Assembly (NCBI GenBank): GCA_044226195.1
Contig: JBGAHO010000011.1
Coordinates: 27,784 to 91,783 of the forward strand
Length of the DNA stretch: 64,000 nucleotides
Reading direction: 5' to 3'
DNA from: RPQJ01 sp044226195
GTDB taxonomy: Bacteria > Pseudomonadota > Gammaproteobacteria > Steroidobacterales > Steroidobacteraceae
Shown one piece after another: positions 58,409 through 64,000 of the stretch; position 1 is the stretch's first letter; every line of letters starts with the position of its first letter. The position numbers and the translations under genes are program-made. The notes under the pieces are model-generated. The model saw nothing but the letters and a program-made list of their open reading frames with translations, had not been told where the DNA came from and ran no database searches.

Positions 58409-59020
58409 ATGCTGCACGCCACTGCCCGCTACGGCGCCGCCTTGCAACCCAACAACCAGGCCGTCCACCGCATCGCCAAGATGATCGGGCGCACCGACAA
58501 GAAACGCGGCTGCCGCTTCGAGTTGATCTCCTGCCCAAACGACGACTATGAGCGCGGAGTCTGGTTCTGGCCGATCGAGGCGCTGATGACCGTCGCCTAC
58601 GCCGGATTCCCGGAGGGCACACGGCTCCAGGATCATCGCGGAACGACGTACACCGTGCGCGGGCGCGAGATCGTCGACGCCCGCGGGCGAGCGCTCGACT
58701 CGGACATCTATCATCAGGAGATGGCCTCGACCTGGGTGGTCGTCTCGAGTGTGCGACCTCCGTATCATCGCGGCGATATTTTGCGCACCGAGGACGTCGC
58801 CGAGGCGCTGCGGCATGGGACGCTCGAGGGCGCGCGACTCGTGGTGCCGGTGCGCGCGGTGCAGAACGCCGGCGAGACGGTCACGGTCCGCGCCGGTCGG
58901 CTGATGCTCGCCGACGATCAGGAGCTGCGCGGCGTGCGCCTCACCGCGGCCGGCAAACCGAAAGCCAAGCGGCCCGGCGCGCCGGCAATGGGGCAAAAGG
59001 GCAAAAGGCTCTTACAATAG
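58409..59020 (+). CDS. Hypothetical protein
   Basis: 203 residues. N-terminal NQAVHRIAKMIGRTDKKRGCRFELIS, then mixed strands (VWFWPIEALMTVAYAGFPEG, TYTVRGREIVDARGRALDSD) and a Gly/Pro/Lys-rich end. Not recognised. Hairpins and a terminator follow. Confidence 0.55.
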   Translation: MLHATARYGAALQPNNQAVHRIAKMIGRTDKKRGCRFELISCPNDDYERGVWFWPIEALMTVAYAGFPEGTRLQDHRGTTYTVRGREIVDARGRALDSDIYHQEMASTWVVVSSVRPPYHRGDILRTEDVAEALRHGTLEGARLVVPVRAVQNAGETVTVRAGRLMLADDQELRGVRLTAAGKPKAKRPGAPAMGQKGKRLLQ

Positions 59021-59025
59021 GGGTG

Positions 59026-59107
59026 TCGGACCGTGGTGGCCCCGACAAATGCCTGGAGGTGGTGCTCCAGGCGAGAGGCGGGATGGAGGCAACTCCATCC
59101 CGCTTTT
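59026..59107 (+). terminator. Three tandem hairpins ending in a U-run
   Basis: GTCGG/CCGAC (59026-59046), GCCTGGAG/CTCCAGGC (59051-59072) and GCGGGATGGA/TCCATCCCGC (59078-59103) followed by TTTT. The last is a good rightward terminator facing the convergent lipoprotein gene. Confidence 0.75.
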
Positions 59108-59118
59108 GCGTTGCGGGC

Positions 59119-59739
59119 TCACGGCACCTTGTCGAGCATCTCGGTGTAGATGTTCCAGAGGTTGGTGGCGGCGTCGTCGAGCTCGGTCACGGAGTTGTCG
59201 GATTTCTCGGCCAGGAACGCCAGGAACGCATCGATCTGCTTCTGCATCGCAAAGGTCGCGTATTCGTGCGCATCGCGCAGCGCCTTACAACCGCCGTCGA
59301 CGTCCGCCGCTCGGCGCCGGATCTCCTGCAGCTTGGCGATCTGATCGGCGAGCTGGATGCGCGGCGTCTGGTTGGCCAGCGTCACGGCATCGTCCCACTC
59401 GGTCAAAATCGGCCTGATCGTGTCGCGATAGGCGGCGACGTCGCAGGCATTGGCGGTCGGGGTAACGGTCGGCAGGGCAGAGGGCGCGCAGGCGGACAGG
59501 CCAGAGAGGGCGATGACGATCACGAAAGCGACCAGCCACTGGGAGAGCGCGCGAGCGGGCGTGGGTGCTGGGTGAGTGCCCGAGCGACGGGACGTGGCGC
59601 GCCGCGAGCGGTGCCGGCGCGAGCTGGCGCCGGCTGCGCGGACGATATCCATGGCGCCGCGCAGATGGTGCGCGGGCAGAGACCGGATGAGGTCCTCAAT
59701 CGCCGCGCGCAGATGATCGCGTGTCTCGTTTGTGGCCAT
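59119..59739 (-). CDS. Putative lipoprotein
   Basis: 206 residues. A basic, disordered N-terminus (about 1-60), WLVAFVIVIALSGLSAC with a lipobox Cys, a short Thr/Pro linker and a helical C-terminal domain. The unusually long N-terminal region suggests a start further inside is possible. Could act at the membrane in superinfection exclusion, as prophages often carry lipoproteins by the repressor. That is only inference from position. Confidence 0.6.
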   Translation of the reverse strand: MATNETRDHLRAAIEDLIRSLPAHHLRGAMDIVRAAGASSRRHRSRRATSRRSGTHPAPTPARALSQWLVAFVIVIALSGLSACAPSALPTVTPTANACDVAAYRDTIRPILTEWDDAVTLANQTPRIQLADQIAKLQEIRRRAADVDGGCKALRDAHEYATFAMQKQIDAFLAFLAEKSDNSVTELDDAATNLWNIYTEMLDKVP

Positions 59740-60058
59740 ATATCGATTTCAACTCCCTGAGCACACGAGCATACTGCTCCGGGTCCAGTTGATAGACCAG
59801 AGCGATGATCTGTTCTCGTAACTCGTCGATATCTTCTGGGATCGGCTTCCCCAGCACCTCATATATTTCGGCCTGCGGGACGTTGAATACCGCAGCCAAT
59901 TTCGCGATCGCGGAATGGCTGGGCTGCGCGTCCTCGTTGTACCAACCCGAGATCGCAGCCGGCGATATCCCCGACTCGCGTGCCAGCTTGGCGCGGCTGT
60001 ACTTATGACCGCCCCTCGCGAACATCTGATCCCGTAGCCACAACAGGAAATTGTTCAT
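59696..60058 (-). CDS. XRE-family repressor
   Basis: 120 residues from the ATG (MNNFLLWLRDQMFARGG); a GTG two codons earlier exists. HTH: YSRAKLARESGISPAAISGWYNEDAQPSHSAIAKLAAVF, a clear XRE fold. The C-terminal half is helical (ELREQIIALVYQLDPEQYARVL) and probably dimerises. Its promoter overlaps that of the rightward gene, as in a lysogeny switch. Confidence 0.88.
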   Translation of the reverse strand: MNNFLLWLRDQMFARGGHKYSRAKLARESGISPAAISGWYNEDAQPSHSAIAKLAAVFNVPQAEIYEVLGKPIPEDIDELREQIIALVYQLDPEQYARVLRELKSIYGHKRDTRSSARGD

Positions 60059-60066
60059 AAACACCG

Positions 60067-60095
60067 ATCATAGACGCGCGATTGGGTATTGACAA
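60067..60095 (-). promoter_or_regulatory. Repressor promoter
   Basis: Minus strand TTGTCA, 17-bp spacer, TATGAT (60072-60067), giving a start within about two bases of the ATG: a leaderless or near-leaderless mRNA. Its -35 overlaps that of the opposite promoter. Confidence 0.75.
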
Positions 60096-60117
60096 CTGTT
60101 CAGTTCCGTACTATTGT
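60089..60117 (+). promoter_or_regulatory. Rightward early promoter
   Basis: TTGACA (60089-60094), 17-bp spacer, TATTGT (60112-60117). The predicted start is at about 60124, two bases before the ATG at 60126, so the mRNA may be leaderless. GGGTATTGACA is shared with the promoter at 30609. Confidence 0.75.
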
Positions 60118-60162
60118 CGGTTCTGATGACTATTCAGAACCGAACGAACGACCGAACTGAAC
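60099..60162. promoter_or_regulatory. Three operator-like sites of the switch
   Basis: GTTCAGTTC (60099-60107, in the spacer) and GAACTGAAC (60154-60162) are exact reverse complements. Between them is GGTTCTGA-N7-TCAGAACC (60119-60141), a perfect 8-bp inverted repeat overlapping the gene start. Likely repressor binding sites. Confidence 0.75.
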
Positions 60163-60347
60163 AACCCCGCCGCGCGGACACTCGCAAGCGCAATCGTCGT
60201 TTTGCCATGGTGGATCTCACCAACGATCCCCTGGTCGATCAGGCCATCGACAAACTCGCCCGACGGTTCCCCGGCAAAAACAGAAAAAAGAACCGCAGCG
60301 CCGCCATTCGAGCCGCTGTTCTTGCTGCCGCTCAACGCGAGGCCTGA
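60126..60347 (+). CDS. Small ribbon-helix-helix-like regulator
   Basis: 73 residues if started at the ATG inside the operator; the basic N-terminus is followed by DPLVDQAIDKLARRFPGK and NRSAAIRAAVLAAAQREA, a ribbon-helix-helix pattern. Divergent from the repressor, the place of a Cro-like gene. A start at 60210 is also possible. Confidence 0.65.
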   Translation: MTIQNRTNDRTEQPRRADTRKRNRRFAMVDLTNDPLVDQAIDKLARRFPGKNRKKNRSAAIRAAVLAAAQREA

Positions 60348-60348
60348 T

Positions 60349-60624
60349 ATGCGATTGACGTCGTCCAATGTCCGGTGCCCCTCCGTTATAGAGGACAACG
60401 CCTCGGCTTGTCCAGTAGGACACGGGTCAGGGGGCGTAAAAAGCTCATTAAATCTTTTGTCAGAACTTGACGAATACCGGGCGGTCGTTCTCCGCGGCTC
60501 GGAAATCGATGACATGCTCGCCGGCCTCACCACAGGCCGCGTGACCTGGGCGCAGCTCGACACCGCGCTCAAAACACTCGACAGCGAGTCGGCTGTCGAC
60601 TACCTCACCCAATCAGGAGCTTGA
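60349..60624 (+). CDS. Small hypothetical protein
   Basis: 91 residues beginning one base after the previous stop. Ordered C-terminal half: LNLLSELDEYRAVVLRGSEIDDML and RVTWAQLDTALKTLDSESAV. Not recognised. Confidence 0.5.
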   Translation: MRLTSSNVRCPSVIEDNASACPVGHGSGGVKSSLNLLSELDEYRAVVLRGSEIDDMLAGLTTGRVTWAQLDTALKTLDSESAVDYLTQSGA

Positions 60625-60628
60625 CACC

Positions 60629-60850
60629 ATGGCCACCACCACCTCTCACGGTCTTGTTCTGCGCCGCAAGCAAGGCGCGTGGATGCACGGCGCTCGCGTG
60701 CTCGCGGCGCTCGTCGTCCTGGCGCTTGTCTGCGTTGTGGTTTTTGCGGGCCTCTGGCCTTACCTGGCCGTGGCCGCGATCGTCGGGGTTTGGGTCAGCG
60801 ACTTGATCGCCACCTGGCGGGCCGCTGCCGCATCCAGCGAAGGGGAGTAG
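60629..60850 (+). CDS. Small membrane protein
   Basis: 73 residues; VLAALVVLALVCVVVFAGLW and YLAVAAIVGVWVSDLIA are one long or two adjacent transmembrane segments. Basic N-terminus. Function unknown. Confidence 0.55.
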   Translation: MATTTSHGLVLRRKQGAWMHGARVLAALVVLALVCVVVFAGLWPYLAVAAIVGVWVSDLIATWRAAAASSEGE

Positions 60851-60854
60851 GGCG

Positions 60855-61100
60855 ATGAATCACAAAGTGAGCACGCGATGGCGCGTGGCGACCACCCGCA
60901 CGGACGATGGTCAGCACGTCGGTTTCGGCGTCTATGACGCCCAGGACGGGCGCACCCCGCAGCTCGTGTCGATCGCCGAGGACCGCTCGCGCGCGACGCA
61001 CGTGGCCCATGCGTTCGAGGCCTTCGAGACGCACGGGCTCGGCCGCTTCACCCCACACAGCCTCTTTATTCGGCGTGCGGAGCGCGTGAGGCCTCAGTAG
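60855..61100 (+). CDS. Small hypothetical protein
   Basis: 81 residues, beta hairpin-rich (WRVATTRTDDGQHVGFGVYDA) then a helix ending in basic residues. Not recognised. Confidence 0.5.
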   Translation: MNHKVSTRWRVATTRTDDGQHVGFGVYDAQDGRTPQLVSIAEDRSRATHVAHAFEAFETHGLGRFTPHSLFIRRAERVRPQ

Positions 61101-61125
61101 TTCCGGGTGCGACCTTCGATCGCTC

Positions 61126-61512
61126 ATGCAAACACCGTACAGCGGATTTCCGTTTATGACACATTTCTCGCCGGTCTTCGTCGGTCAGGCTTTGGTTTGT
61201 GCGGGCTTCGTCGTGGTCGGGCTCCTGCTCGGCCATTACCTGCCCTGGCTCCTCATCAAAGGCGGCTCGCCCAATTCGCAGATCGAGCGCTACGTCTGGG
61301 GATCGGTCTGGGTCGCGGTTCCGACCAGCCTGTCCGCGCTCGTCAACGGCTGGAGCGGCCCGCAGGTCGTGGCGTCGTTCTGGCTCTCGCTGGTCCTCGG
61401 CGGGCTGGTCGTGGTCGGCGCCTATGCAGCCGATGAGTACCTGCGCGAGCGGACCCGGCAGCGCGAACACGTCGAAATCGCGACGGCGCGGCGAGGAGGC
61501 GAGCGTGCCTAG
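61126..61512 (+). CDS. Membrane protein
   Basis: 128 residues with three hydrophobic segments (FVGQALVCAGFVVVGLLLG, YVWGSVWVAVPTSLSALV, VVASFWLSLVLGGLVVVGAY) and a charged tail. Eight-base overlap with the next gene. Function unknown. Confidence 0.6.
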   Translation: MQTPYSGFPFMTHFSPVFVGQALVCAGFVVVGLLLGHYLPWLLIKGGSPNSQIERYVWGSVWVAVPTSLSALVNGWSGPQVVASFWLSLVLGGLVVVGAYAADEYLRERTRQREHVEIATARRGGERA

Positions 61513-61819
61513 AGTCAGCGACGCCCAGGAACACCTCATCGCCCAGATCGAGGCCTCGATCAACGGCTGCACGGCCGCGATCACCGAACTCGCGCTGATC
61601 GAACTGCGCGCCCGGCAGGCGATGGGCCGCACCGATCTCGCCGACGACGTGCTCGCCCCGATCCGCGAACACACCGCGCTCGTCAAACTCGCCCTGGCCG
61701 ACGCCCAGGCGCAGCTCCGACTCTATCTCGAGGCGACGGCGTCGGACGTCGCCAAACACTATCAGGATCAGGGTCGGCCGGACGCGGTCCAGCCTGACCG
61801 CGTTGGGGGCGACTTGTGA
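61505..61819 (+). CDS. Helical hypothetical protein
   Basis: 104 residues from a GTG. Helical throughout (SDAQEHLIAQIEASINGCTAA, LVKLALADAQAQLRLYLEA). Coupled to both neighbours. Not recognised. Confidence 0.55.
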   Translation: MPRVSDAQEHLIAQIEASINGCTAAITELALIELRARQAMGRTDLADDVLAPIREHTALVKLALADAQAQLRLYLEATASDVAKHYQDQGRPDAVQPDRVGGDL

Positions 61820-62154
61820 TGGCGACCACTGAACGTACTCAACTCATGCTGGCGATCCGCCGGTGGACGATCGCGTCGGCGCGCGCGCGCGCCATGGGCC
61901 GCGCCGATCTCGTGGCCGAGCTCGACCCCGACAATTTCCTCGACTTCTATCAGGTTCAATCCAGCGCTGCTCTGCTCGAGACGGCGCTCCAGAGTTACGG
62001 GCAGGGATGCCCGGAGGTGACGATGCCCGACAAAATGCCGACGCCGCTTGCGGTCGCCGTCTCGTTTGCACTCAATCAACTGCGCCGCCCCGTGGTCGTG
62101 GTCGGCATCGCCGTCGCGCTGCTGATCGGCGCGATCCTCATTTTTGGACGGTGA
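61819..62154 (+). CDS. Small protein with C-terminal membrane anchor
   Basis: 111 residues, TGATG overlap. Soluble helical part (MLAIRRWTIASARARAMGRAD) and a C-terminal RPVVVVGIAVALLIGAILIF transmembrane segment. Not recognised. Confidence 0.55.
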   Translation: MATTERTQLMLAIRRWTIASARARAMGRADLVAELDPDNFLDFYQVQSSAALLETALQSYGQGCPEVTMPDKMPTPLAVAVSFALNQLRRPVVVVGIAVALLIGAILIFGR

Positions 62155-62156
62155 CG

Positions 62157-62966
62157 ATGGCCGATTATGCCAAGGGTCGGCTGGTCGCGCGCTGGGGCTC
62201 CTGGTACGGAGTCCCTGACGCCTACCACGCCGTGATGCCGCTGCTCTCGGGCGCGGCCTGGAAGATCCTGACCGATCTCTGCTATCGCAGCCGGGCGGTG
62301 GACAGCCTGTTCCCCGGCCACCGGGCGCTGCAGATCTCGTGCGGGATCGAGAGCCGCGACACCATCGCGGCTGCGATCGACGAACTGGTCGTGGCGACCG
62401 TGCTCACGGTCACGCGCCGCGAGGGCGCCACCCATGTCTACGGCCTGCAACTGCCTGTCGCGCCGCTGCGGGCCGAGGAGCAGCCGCTGGCGCAGTCGAC
62501 GGCGCAGATGGCGTTGAGCGCCGCTGAGTACAGCGGGGTCGAGGCCGCGGCGCCACGGCTCTCGATCGAGGAGCGCCTCGACCGCCTCGCGCGCGCCCGC
62601 AAGGTGCGCCGCATCAAGGCCAAACTCAAGCCGGCCGCTACGCCCGCCGTGCCCGCTCCTGCGCCCGACGTCGCCATCATCCCGGCCAACCATCCGGCGA
62701 TCAAAGCCTGGCACACCGTGGCGCGCCGCTGGCCGAACAAGACGCTCTACCCGGCGGTCGTCAAGTTTCTCGGCGAGCACCCGAACATGACGCGGCTCGC
62801 GGAGGTCTATCAGGAGTGGGTCGGACGCGGTTACAACCCGTCCGCCGTCCTGCGCGTGCTCGACGTCTACCGCAACGGCTGGCGCGACGACAAGGCGATC
62901 AAGCCGAAGTCCGCCGGCGATCTGGATGCGTGGATGGCTCAGACAGGAGCGCGACTCAATGGCTGA
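62157..62966 (+). CDS. Replication initiator-like wHTH protein
   Basis: 269 residues. The first 100 form a winged helix: LLSGAAWKILTDLCYRSRAVD, LFPGHRALQISCGIESRDTIA, then AAIDELVVATVLTVTR. A disordered linker with the AEYSG motif leads to a C-terminal helical domain (IKAWHTVARRWPNKTLYPA, MTRLAEVYQEWVGRGYNPSAV) like DnaD/DnaB-type loaders. The next gene is helicase-loader-like, so origin recognition is the likely role. Confidence 0.65.
   Translation: MADYAKGRLVARWGSWYGVPDAYHAVMPLLSGAAWKILTDLCYRSRAVDSLFPGHRALQISCGIESRDTIAAAIDELVVATVLTVTRREGATHVYGLQLPVAPLRAEEQPLAQSTAQMALSAAEYSGVEAAAPRLSIEERLDRLARARKVRRIKAKLKPAATPAVPAPAPDVAIIPANHPAIKAWHTVARRWPNKTLYPAVVKFLGEHPNMTRLAEVYQEWVGRGYNPSAVLRVLDVYRNGWRDDKAIKPKSAGDLDAWMAQTGARLNG
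62521..62536. repeat. Copy of the 16-bp palindrome (CCGCTGAGTACAGCGG)
   Basis: Perfect arms, AGTA loop, in the linker of the replication protein and read in the AEYSG frame. It is the only perfect copy not near a gene boundary. Confidence 0.85.
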
Positions 62967-63318
62967 CAAACACGATCTGGCGCGTGCGTTTTTCATCGTC
63001 ACCCGCAGCTACCCCGAGCACCGCTTTCCGTCCGACTCGATGACGGTGTTTGCCTTGCAGCTGCAGGACATGGACGGCGATCTGCTGCTGGCGGCGGTGC
63101 TCAAGGCCTGCCGCGAGATCAAGTTCCTGCCGAGCGTGCGCGAGATCCGCAAGGCCGCGGTCGATCTGATCGTCGAGGAGCGGCCCTCCTCGCCCGGCCT
63201 GGCCGAGCGGCTGTGGATCGGCGAGCCGATCTGGTCGCATCTGCTGCCGGTCAATTCGCGCAAAGAGCTCGACACCGCCCGCGCTCAGCTCGCGGCGCCG
63301 ACCGGAGGTTCCCGATGA
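62959..63318 (+). CDS. G39P-like helicase loader/inhibitor
   Basis: 119 residues. LARAFFIVTRSYPEHRFPSD, FALQLQDMDGDLLLAAVLKAC and FLPSVREIRKAAVDLI match the loader/inhibitor fold of phage SPP1 G39P (Y-P, helix, D-x-D, (F)xPxxxEIR). Eight-base overlap with the initiator-like gene. Would deliver a helicase to the origin. Confidence 0.72.
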   Translation: MADKHDLARAFFIVTRSYPEHRFPSDSMTVFALQLQDMDGDLLLAAVLKACREIKFLPSVREIRKAAVDLIVEERPSSPGLAERLWIGEPIWSHLLPVNSRKELDTARAQLAAPTGGSR

Positions 63319-63845
63319 CCGCTTACGTCCAGACCGCGCTGGCCGACACCCGTGCCCGCCTGGGGCGTCTCGCGCCCAGCCTGCGCGCCCGCGCCTACTC
63401 GCGCTCCTCCGCGATCGGAGCGCTCGACCCCGAGGATCTGGCGCAGAGCATGGCGCTTCAGGTCCTGATGGGCGCGCACGTCGTGCATGACGGCGCCGCG
63501 CTCGATTTCGCCTGGCGGCGCGCGCTCGACTCAGTGCGCTCGGAGGTCCGCCGGCAGGCCAACGTCGCCCTGCAGCTGGACGCCGACAGCGACGAGGTGC
63601 ATCTGGTCGTGGCCGACCGGCAGCAGACCGAGCGCCTTGACGAGGCCCTCGACCACCGCGCCTGGCTGGCGGCGCTGCGCGCCACTCTGCCGGACTGGGG
63701 CGGTCAGATGCTCGACCTGCTTGCGCAGGGCTACCGCATCGACGAGATCGCGCAGCTGACCGGGATCACGCTCAACAACGCCCGCCAGCGTCTGCACCGG
63801 ATCAAGGCCGCGGCCAAACGGCTGAGCGCACAGAGGGGCGATTGA
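63315..63845 (+). CDS. Sigma-70-like factor
   Basis: 176 residues. Region 2-like: DPEDLAQSMALQVLMG then DFAWRRALDSVRSEVRRQA; region 4-like HTH: LPDWGGQMLDLLAQGYRIDE then IAQLTGITLNNARQRLHRIK. Similar to small ECF-type sigma factors. It could switch transcription to late or early phage genes. Overlaps both neighbours. Confidence 0.78.
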   Translation: MTAYVQTALADTRARLGRLAPSLRARAYSRSSAIGALDPEDLAQSMALQVLMGAHVVHDGAALDFAWRRALDSVRSEVRRQANVALQLDADSDEVHLVVADRQQTERLDEALDHRAWLAALRATLPDWGGQMLDLLAQGYRIDEIAQLTGITLNNARQRLHRIKAAAKRLSAQRGD

Positions 63846-64000
63846 AAACACCCCGGCTCCCGGCCACGCGGGGTCTGACTCATCGTCAGCGGCAGCGATT
63901 CCTGATTTTGATCGCGCAGGCGGCGATGGTGCGTGCCGCCCGCGCGATCGGCGCGCGCGATGAGGCCGCGAGGGTCAGGGCCGACGGCGCACTCCGTGAC
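63842..64000 (+). CDS. Hypothetical protein (partial)
   Basis: Opens at a TTG overlapping the sigma stop (TTGA) and stays open to the right edge (53 codons): basic start (LPATRGLTHRQRQRFLILIA), then a helical Ala/Arg-rich part. Too short to classify. Confidence 0.4.
   Translation, partial: MKTPRLPATRGLTHRQRQRFLILIAQAAMVRAARAIGARDEAARVRADGALRD

Noticed and set aside
59119..59739. Reading the lipoprotein as a lysis spanin
   Set aside because: It lies beside the repressor, not with lysis genes, and has no inner-membrane spanin partner.
1..64000. tRNA or rRNA genes
   Set aside because: No cloverleaf with a convincing T-loop or ribosomal core sequence was noticed by eye; a tRNA scan would be decisive.

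Overview
The window reads as part of the genome of a tailed phage or prophage (siphovirus type). It has a terminase pair, a portal, a Mu-I-like protease with scaffold, an HK97-type capsid module, head-tail connectors, a tail tube, a frameshifted G/GT chaperone pair, a tape measure protein and a tail-tip hub. DNA is GC-rich throughout. Two virion-region proteins carry a signal peptide followed by a long T/P-rich linker of the (TPTAT)n type. That style is common in secreted proteins of Chloroflexota, so a host in or near that phylum is the best guess (inference only). No rRNA, tRNA, CRISPR array or integrase was seen.

Layout. (1) 1-30459, leftward: the late structural operon. In transcription order it holds an ATP-grasp protein, a CMP-sugar transferase with a zinc ribbon, a clan GH-A glycosidase, a secreted T/P-rich protein, TerS, TerL, a portal/2H-phosphoesterase/MuF fusion, an FmdB-like zinc ribbon, the protease-scaffold with nested starts, a decoration protein, the major capsid protein, a giant repeat fibre, an SGNH hydrolase, a lectin-like protein, a head-tail connector, two GT-B glycosyltransferases, tail completion proteins, the tail tube, G/GT, the tape measure and the tail hub (cut by the window edge). 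(2) 30681-35793, rightward: about ten small ORFan genes behind a consensus sigma-70 promoter. They end at a bidirectional terminator. (3) 35835-49892, leftward: a tightly overlapping sugar operon. It includes a PseB-like UDP-sugar 4,6-dehydratase, a NeuB-like nonulosonate synthase, a class III aminotransferase, a Gfo/Idh oxidoreductase, a NUDIX protein, a sugar epimerase, a PseG/SpsG-like hydrolase, a methyltransferase, an IolB-like isomerase, an ATP-grasp ligase and an SDR. (4) 50275-51543: a lone TnpB. (5) 51727-64000, mostly rightward: membrane proteins, two phased repeat arrays, nucleases, an ASCH protein, a HAD-like protein, a divergent repressor switch (59696-60347), then a replication initiator-like protein, a helicase-loader-like protein and a sigma-like factor, running off the right edge.

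How it may work together. Regions 1 and 3 look like one distributed glycosylation system. The sugar operon plus the CMP-transferase could make an activated nonulosonic (sialic/legionaminic/pseudaminic-like) or related sugar. The two glycosyltransferases inside the head-tail module could place sugar on virion proteins, for example the Ser/Thr-rich repeat fibre, or on the host surface. This is inferred from gene families and position; no reaction has been shown. The switch near 60 kb, with face-to-face promoters and symmetric operators, points to a temperate lifestyle.
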